From Sphingorhabdus sp. YGSMI21 (GTDB taxonomy: Bacteria > Pseudomonadota > Alphaproteobacteria > Sphingomonadales > Sphingomonadaceae): a DNA stretch of 64,000 nucleotides. Made by a program: the position numbers and the translations under genes. Location: positions 2,061,001 to 2,125,000 of the forward strand of contig NZ_CP022548.1 in assembly GCF_002776575.1 (NCBI RefSeq), read 5' to 3'. The notes under the pieces were generated by a model. That model saw only the letters and a program-made list of their open reading frames with translations, searched no databases and was not told where the DNA came from. Shown here in pieces: positions 16,666 through 27,667 of this stretch. Each line of letters starts with the position of its first letter. Positions within the stretch are counted from its first letter, which is position 1.

Positions 16666-17862
16666 ATGGCCAGCATGTCAGGGGAATTGGAAGCCATGGG
16701 AACCGCCATCGAAGGCGGCTTGATTGCCAAGGCGGTGGAGGATGAAAAAACCGGTGCATCGGGGGGCAAGGGCGAAACATGCCTTAACTGCAACGCGCTT
16801 GTAACCAGTCATTATTGCCCGGATTGTGGCCAGCCCCTGCATGTCCACCGTTCGATCGGTGCCTTTTGGCACGATATATTGCACGGCGTGCTCCATTTTG
16901 AGGGGAAATTCTGGCGGACATTGCCGTTGCTGGTCTGGAAGCCGGGCGATCTGACGCGTCGCTACGTACAAGGCGAACGCGCCAAATTCATCTCTCCGAT
17001 GGCCCTGTTCTTGTTCTCCGTATTCATGATGTTTGCGGTGTTTTCATTTATAGAAAATCCGTTTTCCACTGAAGGCGATGGTAGCGAAAGTGTTGGATTC
17101 AACAGTACTGTTACTGCCGAGTCCCAAGAACTTGAAGAGCGTTTGCAGGACAAGATCAAAGAGCTGGAAACGACAGCAGAGGAAGACAAGGCTGAAGTGC
17201 GGGAACAAATTCTCGACTTGAAACGCGACCGCAATGTCCTAGCGACCATGACGATGAGCGAGCTTCCCTATCCGGAAGCCGGAATGGGTGAGAATGGCGT
17301 GGGGATCGGCAATTTTGGCCTCGACGATGCACCAGCTGCAGACAGCCAAGCCGGTGCGGATGGAGAGGACATGGCTAGCGGCAATGGCAACCAGGTCGAG
17401 ATCTGGGACGATTTCAAGGATAGTTCGTTTGGCAAGATGCTGAAGGGCGGTCTCGAACGTGCTACCGAAAACCCCTCCCTGCTTCTCTACAAACTGAAAG
17501 CCAATGGCTATAAATTTGCCTGGCTCCTGATTCCGATTTCTATCCCTTTCGTGTGGCTGACACTGATCGGACGACGCGGTCTTCACTTTTATGACCACGC
17601 GGTTTTCGCGACCTATTCCATCGCCTTCATGTCTCTGTTGTTCGTGACCTGCGCCATATTGGCCGCCATCGGGGCTCCCGCGTCCGTCTGGGGGACCTTG
17701 CTGATATTCTATCCGCCTTTCCACATCTATCGGCAACTCAGGCATGCGTACAAGATGTCCCGCCCCGAAGCTCTGTTCCGGGTGTCGTTCCTGCTGATTT
17801 TCACTGTCATCAGTCTGACGCTATTTTTCGTTATTTTGCTGGCTCTAGGCATTTTGGGATAA
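16666..17862 (+). CDS. DUF3667 domain membrane protein
   Basis: About 398 residues from the ATG at 16666; other in-frame ATGs at 16588 and 16675 are possible and none has a strong ribosome site. An N-terminal zinc ribbon (CLNC...CPDCG near residues 36-56) leads into 'FWRTLPLLVWKPGDLTRRYVQGERAKFISPMALFLFSVF', the diagnostic DUF3667 stretch with its first helix. A long acidic/coiled insert (about 145-265) is followed by three or four more membrane helices. The function of DUF3667 is unknown. It ends 4 bp before the PhoD gene and is probably cotranscribed with it. Confidence 0.85.
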   Translation: MASMSGELEAMGTAIEGGLIAKAVEDEKTGASGGKGETCLNCNALVTSHYCPDCGQPLHVHRSIGAFWHDILHGVLHFEGKFWRTLPLLVWKPGDLTRRYVQGERAKFISPMALFLFSVFMMFAVFSFIENPFSTEGDGSESVGFNSTVTAESQELEERLQDKIKELETTAEEDKAEVREQILDLKRDRNVLATMTMSELPYPEAGMGENGVGIGNFGLDDAPAADSQAGADGEDMASGNGNQVEIWDDFKDSSFGKMLKGGLERATENPSLLLYKLKANGYKFAWLLIPISIPFVWLTLIGRRGLHFYDHAVFATYSIAFMSLLFVTCAILAAIGAPASVWGTLLIFYPPFHIYRQLRHAYKMSRPEALFRVSFLLIFTVISLTLFFVILLALGILG

Positions 17863-17866
17863 AATC

Positions 17867-19501
17867 ATGACCATGAATATCGATCGCCGCCAGTTGATGG
17901 CGCTGGGAACTTTTGGCCTTGGGGCGCTCAGCGTGCCGGCCTCGGCATCGCTGATAGGCGGAAAAGGTTTCACCCATGGCGTCGCCAGCGGTGAACCGGG
18001 ACAGGATTCCGTGCTGCTATGGACGCGCTATGTCGGCAACAGAGACGCAAGGCTGACCGCGGAGATATCCGACAATGCCGATTTCACCGGCGCAAAAATG
18101 GTCGGCGAAGTGCAGGCAAAAGCCGAAAGGGACTTTACCGCCAAGATCACGGTGCAGGGATTGACCCCCGATAAATGGTATTTTTTCCGCTTCGTCGGGC
18201 CGGACGGCTCCAAATCGGTCATCGGCCGGACCCGCACCTTGCCGCAGGGACCGGTCAAGAATTTCAATATCGGCGTTGTCGGATGTTCCAACATGCCGTT
18301 CGGCTATTTCAACGCCTATGCCCATGCCGCGCAAAACAAAGAACTCGACCTGATCATTCACACCGGCGATTATCTTTACGAATATCCGATCGGCACCTAT
18401 CCTTCCACGGAGGAGGCGCTGGCCGGCCGGAAAATCGATCCCGCCCACGAGATGGTCCAGCTCGCCGATTACCGGCTGCGCTATGCCGCCTATCGCAGCG
18501 ACCCGGACTTGCAGCGCATCCATCAGGTTTTGCCGATGATACCGTCATGGGATGACCATGAATTTGCCAACGACGCCTATAAGGATGGCGCGCAGAACCA
18601 TGATCCGAGCGAGGGTGACTGGGAAGTGCGCAAGCGCGTCGCCGAGCGAGTCTATCGGGAGTGGATGCCGGTTCGGGATATGGAATTCGGCAGTCCGCGC
18701 TGGCGCGAATATCAGATCGGCGATCTGGCGACCCTGTTCCTTACCGAAAGCCGGATTGGCGGGCGTGACAAGCCGGTGGACCTGGCCGAAGCGATCAAGG
18801 GGCAGAAAGATGTCGCGGCGGCGCTCAAGGCGTTTCGCGACGATGTCTGGCAGGACCCGGACCGCTCGATGCTGGGCGATGTCCAAGAACAATGGTTCGC
18901 GGATGCGCTGCTAAAATCCAAGGCCTCCAGCACGAAGTGGCAAGTCTGGTCACAGCAATGCGTGATGGGCGAGCTGGTGCTACCACAAGATGCCAAAAAC
19001 TGGGTGCCGGAAGATGCACCGCCGATCGCGCAGGCACGTGTAGCGGTGGGCGCATTGGCAGCCCAGATCGGGCTGCCGATCAATTTTGACAGTTGGGACG
19101 GCTATCCGCAGGCCCGCGCCCGCTCGCTGGCCGCCGCGCAGCAGGCCGATGCCGACTTGATCGTCCTGTCGGGCGACAGTCACAATGCCTGGGCTTTTGA
19201 CCTTGCGACACAAGATGGCGCCGCGGGTGTGGAATTCGCCGGACATAGTGTCAGTTCGCCGGGCTTCGAAGCCTATACCAAGGGCGTGGCCCCTGATCTG
19301 GTGGCTAAGGCTGTGGTGGGGGCAAACAAGCAGCTGCAATGGGCCGATACCGAGCATCGCGGCTATATGAGCGTGGCGCTCACCCCCGACAAAGCAACTT
19401 CGACCTGGCATTTCCTCGATACGATTCGGAAGAAGTCCATCGCGCTGAGGGGAAGCAGAAGCCAGACGGTGCTCCGCGGGGCTCGCACGATAGCGTCCTG
19501 A
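17867..19501 (+). CDS. phoD: PhoD-like alkaline phosphatase
   Basis: 544 residues. The N-terminus 'IDRRQLMALGTFGLGALS' is a Tat-type leader with an RR pair, as in exported PhoD enzymes. An N-terminal beta domain ('GVASGEPGQDSVLLWTRY') leads to the metallophosphatase core: 'VGCSN', 'HTGDYLYEYPIG', 'PSWDDHEFAND' and 'LSGDSHNAWAF' carry the Asp, Asn and His metal ligands. PhoD enzymes are Ca/Fe phosphomono-/diesterases releasing phosphate in the periplasm. It follows the DUF3667 gene at 4 bp. I see no PhoB-like box directly upstream of the pair, unlike the cluster at 44.9-50 kb. Confidence 0.85.
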   Translation: MTMNIDRRQLMALGTFGLGALSVPASASLIGGKGFTHGVASGEPGQDSVLLWTRYVGNRDARLTAEISDNADFTGAKMVGEVQAKAERDFTAKITVQGLTPDKWYFFRFVGPDGSKSVIGRTRTLPQGPVKNFNIGVVGCSNMPFGYFNAYAHAAQNKELDLIIHTGDYLYEYPIGTYPSTEEALAGRKIDPAHEMVQLADYRLRYAAYRSDPDLQRIHQVLPMIPSWDDHEFANDAYKDGAQNHDPSEGDWEVRKRVAERVYREWMPVRDMEFGSPRWREYQIGDLATLFLTESRIGGRDKPVDLAEAIKGQKDVAAALKAFRDDVWQDPDRSMLGDVQEQWFADALLKSKASSTKWQVWSQQCVMGELVLPQDAKNWVPEDAPPIAQARVAVGALAAQIGLPINFDSWDGYPQARARSLAAAQQADADLIVLSGDSHNAWAFDLATQDGAAGVEFAGHSVSSPGFEAYTKGVAPDLVAKAVVGANKQLQWADTEHRGYMSVALTPDKATSTWHFLDTIRKKSIALRGSRSQTVLRGARTIAS

Positions 19502-19509
19502 GGCCCGTT

Positions 19510-21513
19510 CTAGTAGGCTGGATTGTGCCGGTTCAGAAATGCTTCCAGCTTATCCAGCCAATCCTTCTCGTTTTCGGAATCCGAAAAGCCGTGTCCTTCG
19601 CTTTCGTAAATAATAAATTCTGCGTCTTTCCCGGCTTTCTCGAGTTCTGACCGGTAAAATTTGAACTGGCTGAAAGGGACGGTACTGTCTTTCTTTCCGT
19701 GGGCGAGCAGGATCGGGCGCTCCAGTTGCGCAGCAAGCCGGGCAGGGGAAACCGTGTCGAGATCAAATTCTTCATCGCCCCGTATTTCGTCTTGCCATTC
19801 CCTTTTATACCGGCTTCTCAAAAAGCGACCGTCATAACTGAGCTGTTTGTCCCAGTCAGTAACCCCGGCGAAGCTGGCAGCGCAGCGATAGCGCTCGGGA
19901 TTTCGTGTGACGCCCCATATGGCCGCGTAACCGCCATAGGAGCCCCCGACGATGCAGACCCGGTCCGGATCAACAATGCCGCGGCCAACCAGCCAATCCA
20001 TCCCGTCGTCGAGATCGTCCTGCATCGCGCGGCCGATTTCCCCCGAGCCTTTTTTGTAGAAAGCCTCCCCATAGCTGTCGGAACCCCGATAATTGGGTTG
20101 CAACACGGCATATCCGCGATTGGCGAGAAATTGTACTTCGGTGTTGTAGTCCAGCGTGTCCCGAACGCCGAAAGGACCACCGTGCGGAAGGATGACGAGC
20201 GGCAAATTTTCGGCGGGACGGTTTTTGGGCAGCGTGAGATAGGCCGGAATCGTGGTGCCGTCACGGGCATCATATTTTACATATTCCGTTCTGGACAGTT
20301 TCTCGGTGTCCAGCTTGTCGTTCAGGCTGGCAAACCATGCGAGTTTTTTGAGCTCGGGTTCGTAGAGATAATAGCTGCCCGGATCGGTAGAGGACGTCAC
20401 ATAGACGATCATGCGTTTGCCGTCGCGGCTTTTGGACTGGATCCACGCTTCCTGTCCCGGCAGGGCGGCATCCAGCTTCTGCTGATGTTCTGCAAGTTCG
20501 TCGTCAAACCATTTTACCCGGTCCCGGGAATCGGTAAAATAGACCGATTCCAGTGCGGTCCCGCTATCGTTGAGGTTGAACCCGGTAATGTCATTCTCGT
20601 CATGGCCAAATACCATTTCTCCAACTTCGCGGGTCAGATAGTTGAACTTGTAAAGCGCGAAGCGTCCCGTTTTCTCGTTGGACAGGATGTAACCTTCATC
20701 GGCTTCGGAAACGATATCTGTGATATCCAGCAGGGCTTCTTCCAGATCGTCCTTTTCCCTTATTTTCCCGATTTGCCTGAATTTCTCTCCGGCCGTCTTG
20801 CGATAGTAGATTTTCAAGGTGCCGCCGATCTGGCTCAGCCCCATTCTCACAACGCCGCTATTGTCGGCAATCCAGGTCCAAATCTGTGATTGCCTGCGGA
20901 CCACACGCGTGGTCTCATTATTGGCGAGTTCGACACGATATACGGCGGGATAATCGAAAATGGACCGCTGCATGGAAAGCAGGATATATGTGCCGGTGGG
21001 ATCGACATAGAGAACATTGTCCCCATCATATCCCTGCGTTTTCCGGCCCAGTGTAATGGAAACGCCGCTGCTCACATCCGTGACATACAGCCCCGTGTGC
21101 CTGCGCTGGCCACGTGACGTGTCGACGACGGCAGACACGCCGAACAATATCTTGTTGTTGCCGGCCCACCGATACCAGCGAAGGTCGACATTTTCGGGAA
21201 TGGCTATGCGTTTCTTGGCATCACCATATAACAATGCAACGGTAAGATAGGATGTTCCGCCGAGTTGCTGCCGGTATACCACGCGCTTGCCATCCGGCGA
21301 TATTTTCGGACCGCCGAAATGGCCAGGATTCGCAAAAACCTTGGTCTCGACTATATCTGTCTCGATGATATCGGCGGCCACAGGCCGCTGATCCGGCTGA
21401 TTGCTATCTACGACATCATCCTGTGCCTGGACCGCCGAAGTAAAAAGGCCGAAAATTGCCAATGTCTTTATGGCTGTGCCAACACTTGCACTTCCAAGAC
21501 CGCTTCTATTCAC
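19510..21513 (-). CDS. S9 family prolyl oligopeptidase (exported), first of three
   Basis: 667 residues from a GTG. A signal peptide (LAIFGLFTSAVQAQDD) precedes a beta-propeller (about 50-410) and an alpha/beta-hydrolase domain. The catalytic triad is visible: Ser in CIVGGSYGGYAA, Asp in HGKKDSTVPF, His in ESEGHGFSDSE. Such dipeptidyl/acylaminoacyl peptidases digest short peptides in the periplasm. It converges on the PhoD gene, 8 bp from its stop, with no clear hairpin between, and diverges from alaC. Confidence 0.9.
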   Translation of the reverse strand: MNRSGLGSASVGTAIKTLAIFGLFTSAVQAQDDVVDSNQPDQRPVAADIIETDIVETKVFANPGHFGGPKISPDGKRVVYRQQLGGTSYLTVALLYGDAKKRIAIPENVDLRWYRWAGNNKILFGVSAVVDTSRGQRRHTGLYVTDVSSGVSITLGRKTQGYDGDNVLYVDPTGTYILLSMQRSIFDYPAVYRVELANNETTRVVRRQSQIWTWIADNSGVVRMGLSQIGGTLKIYYRKTAGEKFRQIGKIREKDDLEEALLDITDIVSEADEGYILSNEKTGRFALYKFNYLTREVGEMVFGHDENDITGFNLNDSGTALESVYFTDSRDRVKWFDDELAEHQQKLDAALPGQEAWIQSKSRDGKRMIVYVTSSTDPGSYYLYEPELKKLAWFASLNDKLDTEKLSRTEYVKYDARDGTTIPAYLTLPKNRPAENLPLVILPHGGPFGVRDTLDYNTEVQFLANRGYAVLQPNYRGSDSYGEAFYKKGSGEIGRAMQDDLDDGMDWLVGRGIVDPDRVCIVGGSYGGYAAIWGVTRNPERYRCAASFAGVTDWDKQLSYDGRFLRSRYKREWQDEIRGDEEFDLDTVSPARLAAQLERPILLAHGKKDSTVPFSQFKFYRSELEKAGKDAEFIIYESEGHGFSDSENEKDWLDKLEAFLNRHNPAY

Positions 21514-21773
21514 ACGACACCCCCGAACGATACTTTCCCACGATTAGGATTAATCAGGGCGAGCGGAGAAATAAACCCGTAAAGCGAAGGAAATTCTGAT
21601 CGGGGTCATGACAGGGGCGGATGGAGTGATAAGACCGGGCTCGACAGCTCGTTAGCGCATGGTGCGACACGACATGTCTTTACGTACAATTACCATTCAC
21701 TAGCACTCGACATTCACGCGAAAATTACGCAAAGCGGGGGCCCTTTAACATTTAATGCAAGAAACGATCAATA

Positions 21774-22985
21774 ATGTCCGAAGAGTTTTACCGCATCAAG
21801 CGACTGCCACCCTATGTGATTGCCGAAGTCAATAACATGCGGGCAGCGGCGCGAGCGGCCGGCGAAGACATTATTGATCTCGGCATGGGCAACCCTGATC
21901 TGCCACCGCCGCAGCATGTCATCGACAAGCTTTGCGAAGTTGCGCAAAAGCCCGACGCGCACGGCTATTCGGCCTCGAAGGGTATTCCGGGTTTGCGCAA
22001 GGCACAGGCCAATTATTATGGCCGCCGCTTTGGCGTGGATCTCGATCCCGAAACCGAAGTCGTGGTGACGCTGGGGTCGAAGGAGGGCCTGGCCAGTCTG
22101 GCAACGGCGATAACCGCGCCGGGCGACTGTATCCTTGCTCCAAACCCGAGCTACCCGATCCATACATTCGGCTTTATCATCGCCGGTGCGACCATTCGCA
22201 GCGTGCCGACCACGCCCGACGAACATTATTGGGAATCGCTGGAACGGGCGATGGCCTTTACCGTGCCACGGCCCACTTTGCTGGTGGTCAATTATCCTTC
22301 CAATCCGACCGCGGAAGTCGTTGATCTCGCGTTCTACGAGCGGCTGGTGGCCTGGGCGAAGGAAAATAAGGTTTGGCTTCTCTCCGATCTGGCCTATTCC
22401 GAACTTTATTATGATGGCAACCCGACGCCTTCGATATTGCAGGTGCCGGGCGCGAAAGATGTCGCGGTGGAATTCACCTCGCTCAGCAAGACCTATTCGA
22501 TGGCCGGCTGGCGGGTCGGTTTCGCGGTCGGGAACCAGACACTGATCAGTGCGCTAAGCCGGGTCAAAAGCTATATCGACTATGGCAGTTTCACGCCGAT
22601 CCAGGCCGCGGCTTGCGCGGCGCTCAACGGTCCTCAGGATCAGGTCGCGCAAAATCGCGAACTCTATCACAAGCGTCGCGATGTGCTGGTGGAAAGCTTT
22701 GGCCGGGCGGGCTGGGAGATTCCGCCACCCGCCGCTTCGATGTTCGCCTGGGCTCCCTTGCCGCCGCAACTGGCGCATATGGGCAGCCTCGAATTTTCCA
22801 AGCAGCTGCTGACCGAAGCCGGTGTCGCGGTCGCGCCCGGCGTCGGCTATGGCGAGGATGGCGAGGGGTTTGTCCGTATCGCGATGGTCGAAAACGAGCA
22901 GCGCATTCGTCAGGCCGCGCGCAATGTGAAGAAATATTTGCAGAAAATGGGTGTCAATACGCCGGGGCAAAGCGAAGCGATTTGA
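21774..22985 (+). CDS. alaC: AlaC-type aminotransferase (class I/II)
   Basis: 403 residues. The start 'FYRIKRLPPYVIAEVNNMRAAARAAGEDIIDLGMGNPD' and 'TLGSKEGLASL...PNPSYPIHTFGFIIAGA' match the glutamate-pyruvate aminotransferase AlaC closely. The PLP lysine is in 'TSLSKTYSMAGWRVGFAVGN'. It should make alanine from pyruvate and glutamate; the same family is sometimes called LL-diaminopimelate aminotransferase, which I think less likely from these motifs. A GST gene follows 49 bp after. Confidence 0.8.
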   Translation: MSEEFYRIKRLPPYVIAEVNNMRAAARAAGEDIIDLGMGNPDLPPPQHVIDKLCEVAQKPDAHGYSASKGIPGLRKAQANYYGRRFGVDLDPETEVVVTLGSKEGLASLATAITAPGDCILAPNPSYPIHTFGFIIAGATIRSVPTTPDEHYWESLERAMAFTVPRPTLLVVNYPSNPTAEVVDLAFYERLVAWAKENKVWLLSDLAYSELYYDGNPTPSILQVPGAKDVAVEFTSLSKTYSMAGWRVGFAVGNQTLISALSRVKSYIDYGSFTPIQAAACAALNGPQDQVAQNRELYHKRRDVLVESFGRAGWEIPPPAASMFAWAPLPPQLAHMGSLEFSKQLLTEAGVAVAPGVGYGEDGEGFVRIAMVENEQRIRQAARNVKKYLQKMGVNTPGQSEAI

Positions 22986-23034
22986 TGGCGGATCCGGCGA
23001 CTGGCAGGCGTGAATTTGCGCTGGGGATGATCTT

Positions 23035-23724
23035 GTGATCGACCTCTATTTCGCTCCGACCCCCAATGGCTGGAAGATTTCGGTCATGCTCGAGGAGAGC
23101 GGGCTCGACTATGATATCAAATGGGTGAACATCGGTGCCGGCGAGCAGTTCGAACCGGATTTTCTCGCAATCAGCCCGAACAACCGGATTCCCGCCATTG
23201 TCGATCATGATCCGGCGGATGGCGGCGAACCTGTGAACGTTTTTGAGACCGGTGCGATCCTGCTTTATCTGGCGGACAAGGCGGAGGATTTTCTGCCGCA
23301 TGATTTGCGCGGACAGATTGCTGCGACCGAATGGCTGATGTGGCAGATGGGCGGGCTGGGGCCGATGATGGGCCAGCATGGCCATTTCAAACTCTATGCA
23401 CCGGAACGGATCGAATATGCGACCGAGCGCTATCGCAAGGAAGTGCTGCGACTGTTTGGCGTGATGGACCGGCGTCTGGCGGACCATGACTATCTCGCGG
23501 GCGAAGATTACAGCATCGCCGACATGTCCTGCTTCCCCTGGGTGCAGACTTACAAGCGTCAGGAAATCAACCTCGATGACTTCGCCCATGTGAAGCGCTG
23601 GTACGAGACGCTCAAACAGCGCGAAGGTCTGCGCCGCGGGATGGCTGTCGGCCGGGACAAGATCAATCGCAATCCGCAGGATGATGCGCAGACGCGCAAA
23701 ACCTTGTTCGGGCTGGAGGAATAG
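23035..23724 (+). CDS. Glutathione S-transferase family protein
   Basis: 229 residues from a GTG start, as the only nearby ATG (23028) runs into a stop after two codons. The thioredoxin-fold N-domain has 'YFAPTPNGWKISVMLEESGL' and the cis-Pro element 'NNRIPAIVD', followed by 'FETGAILLYLADK'; the C-terminal helical domain has 'SIADMSCFPWV'. These match Nu/Ure2-like GSTs. The substrate is unknown. It follows alaC closely and a REP-like hairpin pair marks its 3' side. Confidence 0.85.
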   Translation: MIDLYFAPTPNGWKISVMLEESGLDYDIKWVNIGAGEQFEPDFLAISPNNRIPAIVDHDPADGGEPVNVFETGAILLYLADKAEDFLPHDLRGQIAATEWLMWQMGGLGPMMGQHGHFKLYAPERIEYATERYRKEVLRLFGVMDRRLADHDYLAGEDYSIADMSCFPWVQTYKRQEINLDDFAHVKRWYETLKQREGLRRGMAVGRDKINRNPQDDAQTRKTLFGLEE

Positions 23725-23738
23725 GTCGATCGCGCTGT

Positions 23739-23807
23739 GCTCCGCACCTGATGCGGAGCTCTCGATGCAATGCGCTGGCCGTCAAGGTTCCGCATCAAGT
23801 GCGGAAC
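23739..23807. repeat. REP-like paired hairpins, copy 1
   Basis: Two hairpins in opposite orientation: GCTCCGCA-CCTGA-TGCGGAGC (23739-23759) and GTTCCGCA-TCAAG-TGCGGAAC (23787-23807), both with perfect 8-bp stems and 5-base loops. The same pair occurs at 38838-38913. Confidence 0.75.
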
Positions 23808-23832
23808 ACGGAGTGATAAAAGGAACTGATAT

Positions 23833-24456
23833 ATGAAAACAGTCGATTTCTATTTCGATCTTTCCTCGCCATGGACATGCCTCGCCTTCCACAATATTCA
23901 ACCGATCATCAATGAGAATGGCGCATCAATTGTCTGGAAACCGTTTCTTGTCGGTGGCGTGTTCAATGCGGTCAATCAGGATGTCTATGCCGCACGGGAA
24001 AACCCCGACAATCGCAAATTCGTCCACAGTTTTCGAGTGCTTAAGGACTGGGCAAAGCTGGCCGGGCTGCCAATGAATTTTCCGAGCGAGCACCATCCGG
24101 TCAAGTCGGTCCATGCCATGCGGCTCTGTTGTGCGCTGGAGGATGATCAGGCGGCGCTGCACAAGTTCGCGACCGCCGCATTCAACGCTTATTATGGTGA
24201 CCAGCGCAATCTCGATGATCCGGCAGTGTTGATCGCGATCGCCGACGAGGCCGGCCTGGACGGTGCTGCTCTGGCGGCGCGGACGCAAGATCAGGAGATC
24301 AAGGACCGGCTGCGCGCCAATACCGAAGAGGCCATTGCCCGTGGCGCTTATGGTTCGCCGAGCATTTTCGTGCCTTTTGGCGAGGGCGAAAGAATGTATT
24401 TTGGCAATGACCAGTTGCCGCTTGTTAATTGGGCGATTAAACAGGGCTCAATATAG
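23833..24456 (+). CDS. DsbA-like 2-hydroxychromene-2-carboxylate isomerase family
   Basis: 207 residues. 'VDFYFDLSSPWTCLAFHNI' with Ser/Pro in place of a redox CxxC, then a helical insert (about 65-160), and 'RGAYGSPSIFVPFGEGERMYFGNDQL' at the C-terminus define the HCCA isomerase/kappa-GST group. In naphthalene-type degradation such enzymes isomerise hydroxychromene carboxylate with glutathione; no aromatic-ring degradation genes are seen beside it, so its substrate is open. It lies between a GST gene and a crotonase, same strand. Confidence 0.8.
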   Translation: MKTVDFYFDLSSPWTCLAFHNIQPIINENGASIVWKPFLVGGVFNAVNQDVYAARENPDNRKFVHSFRVLKDWAKLAGLPMNFPSEHHPVKSVHAMRLCCALEDDQAALHKFATAAFNAYYGDQRNLDDPAVLIAIADEAGLDGAALAARTQDQEIKDRLRANTEEAIARGAYGSPSIFVPFGEGERMYFGNDQLPLVNWAIKQGSI

Positions 24457-24473
24457 CAACGAATCTTCATTTC

Positions 24474-24501
24474 CGTTCGTGTCCAGCGCAGTCGAGACAC
24501 G
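24474..24501. repeat. Dispersed intergenic repeat with a short hairpin
   Basis: CGTTCGTGTCCAGCGCAGTC then GAGACACG; the CGTGTC/GACACG arms pair. It resembles the 'CGTTCGTGTC.AGC..AGTCGAGACAC' unit scattered through many proteobacterial intergenic regions. It sits between the isomerase and crotonase genes. Confidence 0.5.
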
Positions 24502-24562
24502 ATGGGAATATCAGGCTGCCCGACTTCGCTCCAAGCGATCGGGGAAGAGCAAAGGATGAAAT

Positions 24563-25387
24563 ATGTCAGAACGCGTCACCATCACCGTCAAGGATCATAT
24601 CGCCGATGTCCGGTTCAACCGCCCCGACAAGATGAACGCGCTTGATGCTGCGCAGATTGATGCGATCGTCGAAGCCGGGGAAAAGCTGGCGGCGATGGAG
24701 GGCATAAGAGCCATTGTCCTGTCCGGCGAAGGTAAGGCCTTTTGCGCGGGCCTCGATATGGGTAGTTTTGCCGCATCCGCAGCCTCGGCTTCGGAAGAGA
24801 AGAGCGACAGTGAAAAATCGCCCCTCGCCAACACGCTGACCGACCGAACCTTCGGCAACGCCAATAAATATCAGCATATCGTGCTGCTTTGGCGGCGGCT
24901 AAAAGCACCGGTTATTGCCGCGATCCATGGGCCGTGCATTGGCGGCGGGCTGCAATTTGCCAGCGCTGCCGACATCCGCGTGGTCGCACCGGACGCGAAA
25001 ATGTCGATCATGGAAATGCGCTGGGGGCTGATCCCGGATATGGGCAGCTACACGACCTGGCGCAGCTTTGTGCGCGACGATATCCTGCGCGAGCTGACCT
25101 ATACCAACCGCATCTTTACCGGCGAGGAAGGCAAGGAACTGGGCTTTGTCACCCATCTGTCGGATGACCCGCACGCCAAGGCCATGGAAATTGCCGCCGA
25201 GATCGCCAGCAAGCATCCGCAGGCCGTACAGATTGCCAAAGACCTGATCAACAAGCTGCCGGATATGAACGAAGACGAGATATTGATGGCGGAATCCGTT
25301 GGGCAGGACAAGGTCGCCCGTACGCCCAATCAGGTGGAAGCGGTTATGGCGTTCATGCAGAAGCGCGCGGCGAATTTTGTCGACTGA
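24563..25387 (+). CDS. Crotonase/enoyl-CoA hydratase family protein
   Basis: 274 residues. Oxyanion-hole segments 'VLSGEGKAFCAGLDMGSF' and 'GPCIGGGLQFASAADIRV' and 'MEMRWGLIPDMGSYTT' mark the fold; the catalytic region reads 'MRWGLIPDMG', where hydratases often carry a Glu pair, so the exact reaction (hydratase, isomerase or other CoA chemistry) is uncertain. An insert of about 25 Ser/Ala/Glu-rich residues follows the first oxyanion loop. Likely in acyl-CoA metabolism together with the thioesterase facing it. Confidence 0.85.
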   Translation: MSERVTITVKDHIADVRFNRPDKMNALDAAQIDAIVEAGEKLAAMEGIRAIVLSGEGKAFCAGLDMGSFAASAASASEEKSDSEKSPLANTLTDRTFGNANKYQHIVLLWRRLKAPVIAAIHGPCIGGGLQFASAADIRVVAPDAKMSIMEMRWGLIPDMGSYTTWRSFVRDDILRELTYTNRIFTGEEGKELGFVTHLSDDPHAKAMEIAAEIASKHPQAVQIAKDLINKLPDMNEDEILMAESVGQDKVARTPNQVEAVMAFMQKRAANFVD

Positions 25388-25399
25388 TTTGCATGTTGC

Positions 25400-25424
25400 C
25401 GTTCGTCCTGAGCCTGTCGAAGGA
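25400..25424. repeat. Dispersed intergenic repeat 'CGTTCGTCCTGAGC' type
   Basis: CGTTCGTCCTGAGCCTGTCG followed by AAGGA is the widespread proteobacterial intergenic repeat. It occupies the convergent gap between the crotonase (stop 25387) and the leftward thioesterase (stop 25487), and a partly complementary GTTCGACGAGCTT follows at about 25445. Confidence 0.55.
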
Positions 25425-25486
25425 TCTCTCAAGAGTATATCGGCAGTTCGACGAGCTTGGTGCAAACGCCCCGTACCGGGAAGATA

Positions 25487-25921
25487 CTAACCGGTGGTTC
25501 GCATTTTCTCCAGTTCCGCGACGACCTCTGCCCGCAGCGGCCGGCCCTCGCCGTCGGTGCGGCAGACGATGACGGACTCGCAGGTGGCGATGCACTGGCC
25601 GTTCTGGAACATCGCCTGCGCGATGACATAGCTAGAACGCCCGATCTTGCTGACGCCCGAACTGATCTCGACATCGTCGGGGAACTGCCCTTCGCGGAGA
25701 TAGTTGATCGTCACGGCCGCGACCATGCTCCGCTCGTTCCTCGGCCGGTCCGCCCAGGGGCGCAAGGACCGGTTGAACCGCACACGGGCATTTTCGAACA
25801 TGGTTGCAAAGGCGACATTGTTGAGGTGCCGGTTGGGGTCGATATCCTGAAAGCGGGTCTGGGTAACCAGCGACACGGAATAGTTGGCAGGATCAAGCTG
25901 CCAGGGCTGAGGTCGGGTCAT
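25487..25921 (-). CDS. Acyl-CoA thioesterase family (hot-dog fold)
   Basis: 144 residues with the 4HBT signature 'VTQTRFQDIDPNRHLNNVAFATMFENAR', where Asp in DIDPNRHLNN is the usual catalytic acid, followed by the beta-sheet strands 'VAAVTINYLREGQFPDDVEI' and 'VIAQAMFQNGQ'. It should hydrolyse acyl-CoA esters. It lies 6 bp downstream of the MFS gene (which ends at 25928) and is probably in one unit with it. Confidence 0.85.
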   Translation of the reverse strand: MTRPQPWQLDPANYSVSLVTQTRFQDIDPNRHLNNVAFATMFENARVRFNRSLRPWADRPRNERSMVAAVTINYLREGQFPDDVEISSGVSKIGRSSYVIAQAMFQNGQCIATCESVIVCRTDGEGRPLRAEVVAELEKMRTTG

Positions 25922-25927
25922 AACGGC

Positions 25928-27667
<1,740 letters not shown>

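Noticed and set aside
24474..25424. Repeats near 24.5 and 25.4 kb as possible CRISPR or insertion-sequence ends
   Set aside because: They are single, short, unlike each other and not regularly spaced; no transposase or cas gene is present. They are better read as dispersed intergenic repeats.
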